A stretch of DNA of 64,000 nt from positions 10,575,001 to 10,639,000 of the forward strand of contig CM069597.1 of the NCBI GenBank assembly GCA_035771175.1. Reading direction: 5' to 3'. The translations under genes and the position numbers were made by a program. Shown piece after piece: positions 33,575 to 44,739 of the stretch. Every line of letters starts with the position of its first letter. Position 1 is the first letter of the stretch. Under the pieces are notes generated by a model. It made no database searches and was not told the DNA's origin. It saw only the letters and a program-made list of their open reading frames with translations. The stretch comes from Paratinospora sagittata (Eukaryota > Streptophyta > Magnoliopsida > Ranunculales > Menispermaceae).

Positions 33575-34805
33575 TGTTAAGTTGCATATTTAGATATGTT
33601 TTAGATATGTTTTAGTATGATTTATGCATTAGTTTGGTTAGTTTGTCATAGTTTTGATCTATTTGTTAGCTTAGTCACATTTTGGTATAATGTTTTATTT
33701 CAGTTTTTAATTCTATAAGTTGATAGATTTGATTATCTAAGTGTGTTACTAATTAGATTTGATTTGTTTTGTAAGTGTTTAGATGATGTGAATGTGAGTT
33801 TGGATGATGGAAACAAAGTACACGATATTTTAATGAAGATACATGTGCAAGAAGGTGTGAAAGATAGAAGAAAAAGGAAGAAAAACGCAAAACACACACA
33901 AAATGGGCGCCGCTGCTCTATGCAAAAACTAAATTGCACGACTTTTATATTTTTGCCATAACTTTCTCAATTTAACTCCGAATTGAACACAGTTTGTTTC
34001 TACTTCTTCCTTACTTGAAATAATACAATATGAGAGGGTTTAGAGAGAGATATGGATTAATGAACAAAATGAAAAATGGTGAGGAAGAAAGTGGAGGTGC
34101 GACAAAATTAGAAACCTTCTAATTTTGTTGCGAACTTTCCTAGTTTGACTTGGAGTTTCTTATTGAGACTTCCTATGAACTTGTGGCTCTATAAAGACCA
34201 ATGTTTAGGATTTTCAAAGCATTAGAGAGTGGAGAAAAAAGGCAAAATGGCTAGGGTTTGGAAGTGAGGAGAAGAGCAAGATTGAAGACATTGAAGATTT
34301 CTCCTACACTTTCCCTTCCTTTTATTTTGTTTTTCGGGTTTTAGATTTACGTTCATCATGTTCTTTCATGTTTTTATGTCTTTAGTTATAAACTAAACCT
34401 CTTTTCTAGAGGGTAGATTGATCCAAACTTAATACTATGTCTTAGATTTTATTGCTTGACTATTATTAATGAAGTTCTTTAGTTATTTATATTTTTTCGA
34501 GATTAATGCTTTTGATTCCTTGGCCACGGATTAGATGATTGTAGACTTGAGGTAGATGCTTCAAAAGATGGTACCTTGGGTTGGAACAAAGAAAATATAA
34601 CCTAGGCTATTGTGAGACTCAAAAGGAGATCGAGTTATTAATGAGTTACAGAACTTAATGAGTTATTATCATCTTAGGTTTTCATTAAAAGAGTAAAGCC
34701 AAGATGATAATAATATGCTCTAATTGGTGGTCCAAAAGAGGGAATTAGAAACGTTAGGATTATTGACTTATAAACGAAAGAACTGACTTAATAATAAATA
34801 AATAA

Positions 34806-34836
<31 letters not shown>

Positions 34837-35123
34837 GATATAGATATATATATAAGCATAGTTGAGAGTAAGGTGATATCAAACCTCTACAATATTTTAT
34901 CTTTGATTTTCTATCTATTTCTATTGCACTGTTTTAGTTTACTTTCTAATTATTTAATTGTTTATTTATTTCATTTAATCACTTGAATTTGATTTTTTTA
35001 AATAAAGTTAGGGTTAGTGAAACGGTATTTAGTGTGAGTGTCAACCCTAAAGAACGACAACCCCATATCTCATTGGTTTTATATTATAACTTGACATTGT
35101 ACACTTGTGGTTTGCACGTAACA
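33575..35123 (+). repeat. Right LTR of Tat-like element
   Basis: Starts TGTTAAG and ends GTAACA, 1549 bp. It differs from the left LTR by scattered substitutions and small indels, including the AT microsatellite (34810-34854). Confidence 0.9.
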
Positions 35124-35634
35124 TCATCCCACGTGGCTTTGAAAACCTTCTTATCCTTCTTCCTCCAACTGGTGTTCTTCCTATGCCTGTTGGGACACTC
35201 ACTCTTAACGTGACCTAGTTTGTTACAGCCGTAACAAATTAACTCTACAGGTTTTGACTCGAGTTTCTTCCTTTTGTGGAATTTTGAGTAAGAGCCACTC
35301 TTACCTTTTCTCCTAATCAATTTGCTGAATGAGTAACATAGCTATATCTTCATCAATGTTTTCAGAATTTGAATCATTTTCGGATTCTATTTCGATATTT
35401 AGAGCTATGGATTTCTTCTCTTTCTCCTCTACTTTGGTCAGGCACTTCTTATCTCTCAACTTCATCTCATGAACCACATAGTTTATCAAAGGTGTATTCA
35501 ACGACATTCTTGGCCTCTTCTATGGTCCTGGCTTTGGGTTCCCAAACTCTAGGTAATCCTCTTAGAAAATTTCTAATTGTTTCTTCTTGGTCATAACTTT
35601 TACCTAAGGTCTTCATCTCATTTAAATTCATGGT
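35124..35634 (-). pseudogene. Copia gag, middle part with CCHC knuckle
   Basis: Three short open pieces. First comes LGKSYDQEETIRNFLRGLP with WEPKARTIEEAKN, the end of the UBN2-type gag domain. After a frameshift there is a lysine/glutamate-rich stretch and an acidic NDSNSENIDED run. Last, a basic segment and the knuckle CYGCNKLGHVKSEC. Insertion of the solo LTR at 35635-42387 separates it from the N-terminal part, and the 26184-35123 element cuts its C-terminal end at TCATC. Confidence 0.85.
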
Positions 35635-35992
35635 TGTTCGTGCAAATTGCACGTGTACGGTGTCAAGTTATAATATCCAATGAAAATCGGGTTATCGTCC
35701 TCAGGGATTGTTTAGTTACACTTATTATTTCGTTCCTAACTCTAATTTTATTTAGAAAATCAAAGTTGAATGATTAATTAATTAAAAAAATAATTAAACA
35801 AGAAATATAATAAAAAATAGCAAATTATTGGAATTTGGATGAAAATCAATATGGAAAACGTCTAGAGGTTCAATCTCTCCTCACTATCAATGATGCCTAG
35901 AAATATGTGATATTCATCAATTTGAGTTATTGTTTGTAAGCCGAAAATCCTGAGATTTCTAATGACCTCTCTCGAGTGCCGCATTAGAGCAT
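35635..35992 (-). mobile_element. Tat-like solo LTR, left piece
   Basis: The 3' part of a minus-oriented LTR; its plus strand opens TGTTCG. Together with 41444-42387 it makes one LTR of about 1.3 kb, split by the element at 35993. Flanking target copies are ATGGT (35630-35634) and GTGGT (42388-42392), one transition apart. Removing the whole insertion restores continuous Copia gag. Confidence 0.8.
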
Positions 35993-36342
35993 TGATAGTT
36001 GCATATTTATATAGGTTTTAGAACATATTTTAGGTATATTTTAGGACATTTCATGCATTAGTTTTATGTGTTTGTGTTAGTTTTTATACATTTATTAGTT
36101 TAGGAATTAATTGGGTTTTTATTCATTATTTTAGTTTATTAGTTATAATTTGATTTACTTCATATTTAAGTGTGTTATTAACTTGCTTTGCTTTGTTTCG
36201 TAGGTGTTTGAATGCATTAGTCATGGCTTTGGATGATAAAAACATGTACAAGAAAGTGCAAAGGAAAAGCATGAAGAACCTAATTCAAGGAAGAGTGAAA
36301 ATTTGGCTAAGTCTACAAATTCAGGCGGATGTTTAAGGTTTT

Positions 36343-36455
36343 GGGCGCCGCAGAGCTCAAATGTAGCGTCGCGACGCTGGAGTGCACTAAAATGGGATGG
36401 ACTATCGGAGCGCCGCGACTCTAGAGGTGGTAGCGTCGCGGCGCTGAAGGGTTTT
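36343..36455 (+). repeat. GC-rich palindromes in LTR U3
   Basis: AGCGTCGCGACGCT at 36365-36378 is a perfect 14-bp palindrome. AGCGCCGCGAC (36409-36419) pairs perfectly with GTCGCGGCGCT (36435-36445), a hairpin with 11-bp arms. A TATA-like TATAATATA lies near 36528. Confidence 0.9.
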
Positions 36456-37477
36456 CCTTTTGTTACGTTTGGACGACTTGCTTAAAAAAGGACTTTCTAA
36501 TGAGTTTATCGGACAACTGGGGAGGGTATAATATATCAAACTTTAGGGTTTTGAAGGATGGATAGACAGAAGAAGTGAACAAGGCGGCTAGGAAGAAGGT
36601 TCAAGTTCGAAAGAAGATCCAAGTTCCATATTCATGTTTGTTATTGAGTTTTTCTCCATGTTTTGTGTTCTTATCATTCAAGCTATGAACTAATCTATTT
36701 TTTCTAGAGAGGAGATGGATTCTAACTTGAATATTATGGTTTAATTTTAGATTTGGTTTATTATAAATGAAATGTCTATAGTTTATTCATGATTTCATAT
36801 GCTTAATTCTTTCGGTTTCTTGATCACAAATCGAATGAGTTTAGATTTGGAAGGCGGCACTCGAGAGAGGGCTTTCTAGGTTGGAAAGAGGGGATTATGA
36901 CATGAAAATGTTGTAGAATCGAGAGGTTTACAAAGTTTCATGAAGTTGTAGGAAAATCACGGAGTTTAATGTTTAGAATTTAGGTTTTATTGAGAGATCA
37001 AACCTTGTTTTTGACAATACGTTCTAATTCGGCACTCGAGAGAGGGAATTAGAGACGAGGATTTTGACTTATAGACTAGGAAATTGATTTGATAATAAGC
37101 ATGTCTAGGTTACATAATTGAAAGTTAGGTGAAGTTGAATCTCTAGATTTTCATATATATTGATTTCTCCCCATAGTTATTCGTTTGATTAGAATTATTT
37201 ATTTTTTAAATACTTGAATCTCTATAATTTGATCACTAGATAAAATTAGAAATTAGTGAAAATGGTAGTTGGTGAGGTGTGTAATCCCATAGGACGACAA
37301 CCGATCTTCATCAGTTTTTACTACTATCTGTCACCGTACACTTGCGATTTTCAGTCAACAAGTTTTTGGCGTCGTTGCCGGGGATTGTTTCACTTTAGTT
37401 TCATCAATATCGTTAGTAATTGATTTTGATTTTAATCGAATATTTTTTTTTCTGATTTTTCTATTTTTTTTTCTAAA

Positions 37478-38100
37478 TGGCGTACAATTTTAATCACTGA
37501 ACTTTTCAATATAGTTTCGGGCCAGTTGATCCTATTCAAGAGTGGTCGACATCAATATCTAACCTCCAGCAGCAAGTTTCCGAGCTTAATAAAGCAAGAC
37601 CTCAATCTACTGTAAAGAGAATGGGAATTGCTAGCATGGACTATTCAGGAATCAGTTCATGTATGGAACAAGTTCATTATGGTAACAATTGGGCATATAA
37701 TTGGATGGATGATCCTTTACCCTATCAATACCATTCTGGTATTTCTAACCATGAGAACTACTCATATGACAATCAAAGGAATATCTTGCAACCTCTACTG
37801 GGCCTCCATAATCAAGTGGAAAAGAAGCCATCCTTGGAAGATATACTTACTAATTATCTATCAGAAGCAGGGTCAGATAAGAGTGAGCCTAGGTTAAATA
37901 ATCAATGGAATGAGCTGCAACCTCAAGCAGATGTCTAAAATCAAGTGGAGAAGAAGCCGTCGTTGGAAGATCTAAATAATGATAATGTGGAAAGAACGGA
38001 GGAAAGCATTAAGAGGGATGAGTGTCAAATGGACAAAATGGAAGCTTCAATAAAAAAATATAGTGGGTTATATCAGGCAAATCATTTCATCTCTTAATGC
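37478..38100 (+). pseudogene. Gag-like ORF of second Tat-like element (first part)
   Basis: Begins MAYNFNH and is stopped after seven codons, then remains open from 37621 to 37938. It shares FGPVDPIQEWSTSISNLQQQ and DPLPYQYHSGISNHENYS with the ORF at 27867-28250. It contains two related repeats around EKKPSLED, the second preceded by a stop. No enzyme motif. Confidence 0.6.
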
Positions 38101-38159
38101 TCAACATCAAGGAGATTCCTTCCTGAGCGATGAAGAAGATGTCCAGGGGCTGATTCATT

Positions 38160-38835
38160 ATGTCAAGACATGACGCCGCCACCACCACCACCTCCACTAA
38201 GACAATTGACTATTTCAGAAGTGATGCAATGGTATGAGGCTTCGAGAGGAGAAAAGATGAATACTCAACCGGTGGACATGCTTTAGTGTGATGATCAAGA
38301 GGTGCCCATAGATGTGCAATCAAGTGAGCTTATGATGCCATGTGATGAATTGGCGCCTACTAGTGTGGTGGAGTGTTTTGATGTCAAGGAATATGCATTC
38401 ACTTTTGAGCATCCATTTTCCCATGTACTTCAAGAGAAAGTTGAGGGGGTTCATAACAAGATTCAAAGCCATTTCGAGGTGTTTGGTTATCAATGCCAAA
38501 ATGTGTGGAAAGCACCAATGGAGTACATCGATAACATTCCTCCATTACAAGGGAATGTCGTTACATCGGATTTTGTGTTTGTACTCGAGGAGCATCCCTC
38601 AGCATTTTTTTGGGAGAAGTGCACAAGTCCGGTGATGCAATCAATGTTGAACAATGAGGAAGACGGGAGGATGCTCAAAATAATAAGGAAACATAGTCAG
38701 TTTAAGCGAGTAGAAGAAGTCGGGCTGAAGAATCTAAACCAAGCGCTGGATGGGAGGCAACCCATCAATTTTGGAGTTTTATTAATTTTTACGCTTTATT
38801 TATTGATTTATTTATTTTTAGTCATTATAGTATAG
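38160..38835 (+). CDS. Gag-like ORF, second part (177 codons open)
   Basis: A proline run (38170-38205) precedes the open frame 38302-38835. It holds DDQEVPIDVQSSEL (the first residues lie before the ATG), EHPSAFFWEKCTSP, NNEEDGRMLKII and LNQALDGRQPINF, then a hydrophobic tail of about 25 residues (LLIFTLYLLIYLFLVIIV) that could be a membrane segment but corresponds to non-coding sequence in other Tat elements. The 29000 region shows the same motifs in broken form. I do not recognise a known domain. Confidence 0.5.
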
Positions 38836-38974
38836 GATTTGAATTTCGTAACTTGACAGAATTGTTTCCTTTGCCCTTTTCAGGTTCTAAAGAAAGTTTG
38901 GGGGTTTTCTTAGAGCATTTCAGAGAGATGAATGGCATGCATCATGTGCCATCTTCACCCATTTGGGTTTAGGG

Positions 38975-40352
38975 TGTCACACGCCTAAATCGGCGGAACA
39001 CTCACGGACGGGGCGCGAATGCATTATAATGATAGCAGAGTAAGCGGAAGCACGATTAAATACAAGTCTGATTTTATTAATTTCAGAATATAATTGTACT
39101 TGGATTAGTTAAGGGAACATTCTCCCCAAAATCCCCAATGAATAATACAAATTGTACAAAATGTGGGCCCAAAAACCTGCACCCAGTCCACCCTAATCTC
39201 CTGTGAAAAATTGGATAACAACGGGGTGAGCTACACACTCAGTGGGTAAAATAGTTCGTGAATATAACAGTTAATAAAGCAAACTTCATAATCAAATATC
39301 TTAAATACGCATCAAAGCATCATAATCAATTCAATATGTATGTATGCATGACACCGTCTCATATTGGTTTGATGACTGTACATCGCCTGAGTTCACGTAC
39401 AGATGTCCCTCTCCAGGAGTAGCCGGGTTCTCATTGTACGTCCCTCCTCAGGAACTATGCTCTGGATTCAAGTACAGATGTCCCTCCCCAGGAGTAGCTA
39501 GGTTCTTATTGTACGTCCCTCTCCAGAGAAATATAATGAATAGCAAGCATCGCTTCTAACTATTCTATGAATCATATACCACATACGTCCCTAGGTGGTG
39601 CTATGTATGATGCCAATGCATGAACTGGTCCGGTCTTTACTTAACATTTAGACAGGATTTGGCAATGTCTGGTTATCCTTATCAGGGTCAGTATCACTAC
39701 GTGCAAGGTTAGGACATTCAGTATTACTTGTATAAGCTGATAGCTTTCAAATAAGACCAACCAGATCAGTCTCCAGTTGAGAGGTGAGACACGAGGTCTA
39801 CTTAAATACCAATCGTCTATAGCAGCACGCTGCCTCCCGTTCACTATTTAAAGTTACTGAGGACAAGACTGAGTCTGGTTGAGCCAGATTGACCACTAAT
39901 CCGGCATAACGACAGTGTAATACATGAACTCCAAATATACACGCATAAGTATGACAGTATGAACATTATACGCAATAATGCAGTGTAAATGAGTAGTAGA
40001 CATAATGATAAATGAATGTAAACTTTAATAAAATTTATAAGACACGCAAACCTATGTTTCATTCCCCACCTTCAGATAAAAACTCTTTTCAGAACTGACG
40101 CCTTTCCCCGGGCAGAATCGTGTTGCACCGTATAGAGAGTCTCGGGAAGAGAATCTCAAAAGAGAAGACAAAAACTTAAAATAAGTGAAAAAGAGAAGGA
40201 AAATCACAAGGAGAAGTGATTTTGGTGTGATAAATGAGGAGGGGGAAGGGTTCTTTATATAGAAAAAATGATGCCTGAACGTTTGGGCACGTTTGCCCGA
40301 ACAATTTTTTTTTATTTTTTTTATTTTTTTTGTGCAAACCTAGGGTATTACA
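38975..40352 (-). mobile_element. Gypsy solo LTR nested in Tat-like element
   Basis: Minus orientation, start TGTAATACCC, end GTGTGACA, 1378 bp, with flanks TAGGG and CAGGG (one mismatch). Contains the GGGTGAGCTACACACTCAG block of chromovirus LTRs near 39223 and a TATATAAAG box near 40255 (minus). A 75-bp imperfect tandem repeat starts at 39397 and 39472. Confidence 0.8.
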
Positions 40353-41443
40353 CAGGGGGTTTTCTAAACTCTTTTCTCTCTTATATGCCTATGTTTTTCC
40401 TAATATTTCTTTACTCATTTTTGCATTGAGGACAATACTTGCTTTAAGTTTGGGGGGAGAGTTTTGAATTCTTGGTCATGGTATGTTAGTTGATTATGCA
40501 TTAGATTAGGTTAGGTAGTCACATTCTTTTACCACTTTAGACTTACTTATGGAGGGCCAATGAAAAGAGAACACTTTATAAATATAAAACTATAGGGGAA
40601 TGCAAAAAGTACCTACATGTTTGTGTGCTTGATCCATTTTTGCTGAGTTTTGTTGGAGAGACTTAACCAATTGTACATGGTTTTGATCATTAGATTAAGA
40701 TTGTTCAAAATGAACCTTTGGTTGCTAAGTCATATCTTAGATCTTTAGGGATTCTAGAACAAGTTTGATCATCACTCGAGGCGGAATCCTAGAAAACACA
40801 CTATGAGGAAGATGATTTAGGCCATGTTTGAAAAAGCTTGAGCCAAATAGCCTACCCTACTTTCTATTGTATCCATAGTTCCCATTTTGAGCTGAATGTC
40901 TTTTTTTGTTACCTATACATTATGAACTTTAAGCTTTATCTGTTTAAATTTCTTGTTTCAACCTATGTACCTTATACACTTTGATCATGTTGGGGTGTTA
41001 TTAGTTGGAAGGAAGAACAATGGGAAAGAAAAAAAGATGAAAAAGGGTGATAAAGAAGAAAAAATGTGATGTTTGCTTTTGAATTGTATTGAAAGGAAAA
41101 AAAAAAAGAGGATGAAAAAGAGAAGAAAAGAGTATTGCATCTATGAGTTGAAAAGAAGTAAGTTTGGGAGTGTAGCATTCTATAAAAGAAAAGTGAATGA
41201 TGATAAAAAGCAAACAAAAGAATAAAAATATTTGAGAGGATATACGTGTTGAAAAGAGGATTTGGTAATGTAGTGGATGTTAGCAATTGATCAAAGTGTT
41301 TAGGATGTTTTGAGCTACAATGTTTCCTATTTTTCCCTACCTTTGAACATTGGCCTTATATTACAACCTATGAAAGACCTATTGATTCTGAATGGTGTGT
41401 GTTCTACATTAGTGGAGAGTGGTGTGAAAGATTTGCCTATGGG
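40353..41443 (+). other. 3' spacer of second Tat-like element
   Basis: Non-coding and homologous to 29210-29500 and 32500-33200. It includes TTTAAGTTTGGGGGGAGAG near 40445 and purine-rich tracts at 41013-41120. No gene. Confidence 0.65.
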
Positions 41444-42387
41444 GTTTCAAAAACTCATTAAGTTCTATGATTTTTCCTAAGACTTCATGAAACTCCATAA
41501 ATCTATCGATTCTATGGTCGTTTCATGTTATGTTTCTCATGTTCTAACTCGGAAAATCCTCTGTCGAGTGTCGCCTTCCAAGTCTAAGATCAATCAATTC
41601 GTGATCAAGGGATCAATAGCATTAAGAATAGAAAAACATAAATAAACTAAGAACTCGATTAATGAATAATCAAAAGTTTAAGAACATGGCATAGTATCTA
41701 GTTTGGATTGATCTACACCTCTAAAAAGAGGATTTAGTTCATAACTAAAGACATAAAAGCATGAAATAACAATGAAAACAAGTATCAAATAATCAAACTA
41801 GGATAGAAATTGAAGTTGATCTCTTTCTCTCGAACTTGATCGTCTTCCTCTTCGTGCAAACCTTAGCCATCTTCCTTGCTCTTCACTCTATTTTCCTCTC
41901 CAATTTTCATCCTTTTCTTCTCTTCATAATGTTCTATTTATAATCACAAGTTTGTAGCAACAAACCACATCTAATTTGGAATTGAATTGAGGTAGTTATG
42001 GCCGAAACACCGAAATAGAAAGTTTCCAAAAACTGTCGAACCCCGATGCTGCGGCGTCCACTTGAGGTTTCACTCCACCACCAAAAAATATCACTTGGTT
42101 GCTTCATGTATCTTACTTTAATCTTCATGCAACTTGTTTCCAACTTCCAAGTCCACTTTAGGTCCATCAAAACACCATCAAAAAAACCCAAATCAAGTGA
42201 GTATCATGTTTTAATAATCTCATGAACCAACCTATAAAAATCCAAACCGAAATAATGCCAAAACACCAAAATGTAACTAAACTATCAAATAACCAAATTT
42301 ATGGTAAACTAACCTAATATATGAACTAAATACCATAAAACAGACCTAAAACATGCTCTGAAACATATACTAAATTCCTACTTATCA
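41444..42387 (-). mobile_element. Tat-like solo LTR, right piece
   Basis: On the minus strand it starts TGATAAGTAGG, and its later part resembles the LTR at 36700-37000. GC-rich GACGCCGCAGCATC lies near 42045-42060, with a TATAAATAGAAC box on the minus strand near 41938. See 35635-35992. Confidence 0.8.
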
Positions 42388-42840
42388 GTGGTGAACCGAG
42401 CAATAGCCTCAACTATGGATTCGGTTTCCTCCATCCTGTCGGCCTCATACTTCTCTACAAGCATTTGGTGTTTTGCCATTTTGACTTGCAAAGTTCCTTC
42501 ATGGGTTACCTCTAAACCTTCCCATATCTCTTTAGCATTCTCACGTGCACTAACTCTATTAAACTCCTCAACTAATAAATTGCAAAATAGTATGTTTACA
42601 ACTTGGTTGTTAAGCAACTTATTCTTCTTCTCTTTTACAGTCCATTCTTCTAACTCCTTAGGAATGGTAACTCCATCTACAAGTTTTGTAGGTGTTAGAC
42701 AACCATTTGTCACAACGTCCCACATTTCTAAGTCTTGAGCCTTAAGGCAAAATCTAATCTTGGTTTTTCAATGTAAATAGTTATCTCCTTTGAACAAGGG
42801 TGGCCGGTTGGTGGAGTTCCCTTCACCTGCAAGATGAATA
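42388..42840 (-). pseudogene. Copia gag, N-terminal part
   Basis: The open part 42388-42725 encodes a UBN2-type gag segment: MWDVVTNGCLTP, NILFCNLLVEEFNRVS, AKEIWEGLEVTHEG and KMAKHQMLVEKYE. Upstream, RPPLFKGDNY and KTKIRFCLKAQDLE belong to the same domain, but a TGA replaces the expected Trp codon before KTK. The frame is cut at the insertion (42387) and continues at 35634. Gag would form the particle. Confidence 0.88.
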
Positions 42841-42903
42841 TCTCTAGTGCTTTATCCTGCCATACTCAATCAACGATTGTCAAATACCTTGATTCTATAA
42901 CCT

Positions 42904-42915
42904 GCTCTGATACCA
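42904..42915 (-). other. Copia primer binding site
   Basis: On the minus strand TGGTATCAGAGC, complementary to the 3' end of plant initiator tRNA-Met, starts three bases after the LTR end. Confidence 0.95.
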
Positions 42916-43139
42916 ATTGTTGGCCCAGATATGTCCAAGAGGGGGATAAATTGGGCAATGACAGGTTATTAACCTATCTTAATAATCAATAATAAGTTAC
43001 TGCAGGTTATGGTAGAATGAAAAATACAATAGAGAATAATGAACAGTAGCAGCAAGACACAAAGGATTTATAGTGGTTCGGCCACACCTACATTTACTAC
43101 CTAACCTCCTCAGTTATGATTTGTCCAAACTCCACTAAG

Positions 43140-43233
43140 GATCTTCTTGCTGGTGCAGATCAAATCGGTACACTTTCTCAGCTTACGGGTGTGAGAAGAA
43201 CCATTACACTTTCTCAGCTTATGGGTGTGAGAA
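43140..43233 (-). repeat. Hairpin array in Copia 5' LTR
   Basis: Inverted repeats GATCT/AGATC (43140/43157) and two copies of TTCTCA/TGAGAA (43175/43192 and 43211/43228). On the LTR sense strand the loops read CACCCGTAAGC and CACCCATAAGC, the same loop as in the array at 87-220 but with a different stem. Confidence 0.75.
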
Positions 43234-43899
43234 GAACCATGACAACTTGAGCACACTTGTGCAAACCAAGTAACATACACAGTCACTTAACAACTGAAAT
43301 ACAAAGATTGATTCCTTTACCAGAGAATCAATAAAATACTTATAGAGCTTTGGAATGAATCCTCAGTCACCACAAATTCAGCGAAAGTATGAAATGAAGT
43401 GCAACTGAAAGTTGTGAGGTTCAAAAGCTCATCTTTCTCTTTGATGGATTTTAGAAAAGATGTTTAGTAAAATTTGAATCCAAAGATATTTCAAGTATAT
43501 GAAGATATTAGAAGTATCAAAGTGTTTGCAGCAAAAAGAGTTGTAAAAATTTCAAAGAGTATTTGCCCAAATGAAAAATGTATTAAACAAGTTCAGTTGA
43601 AAACTTCCTTATGTTCTTGTTTTTCTTCTTTCTTTTTTTCAGCAACTTAAGTGGTGTATATATACAACTTTGATGTTGATTCAGTTCTCAAAAAGAGATT
43701 TTTGGCGCACAAAGTTCTTTTCAAATCAACGGTCAAAACCTTTCATGAAAGTGGTTAATTCAGTTTGCAACAACACCTAAATTACCTGAGTATACATGGA
43801 AATAGAATGTTCAGAACGGTACCAAAGTGCTGCCATTGATCAACTTTTTCATCACCTCAAGCATCCTAAAAACGTTGTAAGCGTCCAGACATATTTTGT

Positions 43900-44275
43900 C
43901 GTTTAGTGCCTTGAGGGCACTCACGGACAATACATGTCCTGAAGACTTACGCGATGAGAGCGCCAATTCAGGGTTAGCGTCCTATCAAATAGATGTTTTA
44001 AAACAATGAGGGTGCTACTAAAGAGTAAGCGTCCTGAAGCATTGAAAAATGTTTTAGTACGCGAAATCAAATAAGGGTGCTAAAGCGACATTAGCGTCTT
44101 AACACTTTACAGCATTTTAAAGTCGCATAACTTGTTGAGTACGCTACCACACAATCAGCATCCTAACATAACCATTAGGCTGATACACGAGGGCGCAGCT
44201 AGATAGTAAGCGTCCTAACTGAAGCATTGTTTGCGCACCATCAGCGTCATCATGATAAGTCAGCATCCTGATAAA
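43900..44275 (-). repeat. U3 array of GAGGGCGC / GCGTCCT motifs
   Basis: About seven units pairing a TGAGGGTGCT-like half with an AGCGTCCT half. One has GCTAA/TTAGC arms near 44090. It is the reversed relative of 16905-17560 and lies upstream (minus) of a TATATATA box near 43655. Confidence 0.7.
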
Positions 44276-44739
44276 CTTTTGAAAATTGTTTTATTGAATT
44301 AGAATATTCAATCAAAACGAAACAAAAGACCAACATATTTCAATCAAATCAAACTTTAAAACTCAACAAATTTGAATCGATTTGCACGTTAAAAAATTCA
44401 ACGGGCATGATAAAAAATCGATCAAAAATCATCAAGTATGAAATCGATTGAACGTTTTAAAAACGTGCAATATGCAAAATTATTCATAACTCAGTATACT
44501 TGCTGAATCATGTAGTGGCCAAATTTTTTTTTCCAAATTACATAATATTCTAATCTTTAGACGATCATGGTCTTGAACTTGATCTTGAGAGCTTATTGTG
44601 TCATTGAACATGATCGCACCTTTATGCAATAGCATATGCAATGTGTGCAATGTATACATAATATAAGAATGTGGTTTGTAATCATCAAAATATCTTCTCA
44701 TATACTCAGGTCATGAGGGTAATTCGATTAACACCCTCC

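Larger units (their letters stand above)
26184..35123 (+). mobile_element. Non-autonomous Tat/Athila-like LTR element
   Basis: Two direct LTRs (26184-27755, 33575-35123) bounded by identical 5-bp target duplications, TCATC (26179-26183, 35124-35128). A tRNA-Asp-type primer site follows the left LTR, and a purine tract precedes the right one. The interior holds one gag-like ORF and long non-coding spacers but no protease, RT or integrase, so the element would need enzymes from elsewhere. A gypsy solo LTR (29509-32451) is nested in it. A relative lies at 35993-41443. Confidence 0.9.
35993..41443 (+). mobile_element. Second non-autonomous Tat-like element, 3' truncated
   Basis: LTR 35993-37360, primer site 37367-37383 (TGGCGTCGTTGCCGGGG), a gag-like ORF and spacers parallel to the 26184-35123 element. 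There is no second LTR: similarity stops near 41443, where the host LTR resumes. The left target bases AGCAT have no partner on the right, so a deletion removed the 3' end. A gypsy solo LTR is nested at 38975-40352. Confidence 0.82.
23961..44733 (-). mobile_element. SIRE-like Ty1/copia element, split and truncated
   Basis: One minus-strand element: 5' LTR 42918-44733, primer site 42904-42915, gag in pieces at 42388-42840, 35124-35634 and 25541-26183, then protease and integrase to 23961. Two insertions (26184-35123 and 35635-42387) split gag; each has a duplicated 5-bp target and the gag sequence continues across each one. RT, RNase H and the 3' LTR are missing. The long coiled-coil region after the first knuckle supports SIRE lineage. 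Confidence 0.85.
42918..44733 (-). repeat. 5' LTR of SIRE-like Copia element
   Basis: On the minus strand it starts TGTTAATC (44733) and ends GGGCCAACA (42918), next to the primer site. It carries the Copia R/U5 block near 43075-43130. Sequence beyond 44733 is gypsy gag, the target; the partner of CCCTC (44734-44738) is not found because the other end is lost. Confidence 0.92.
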
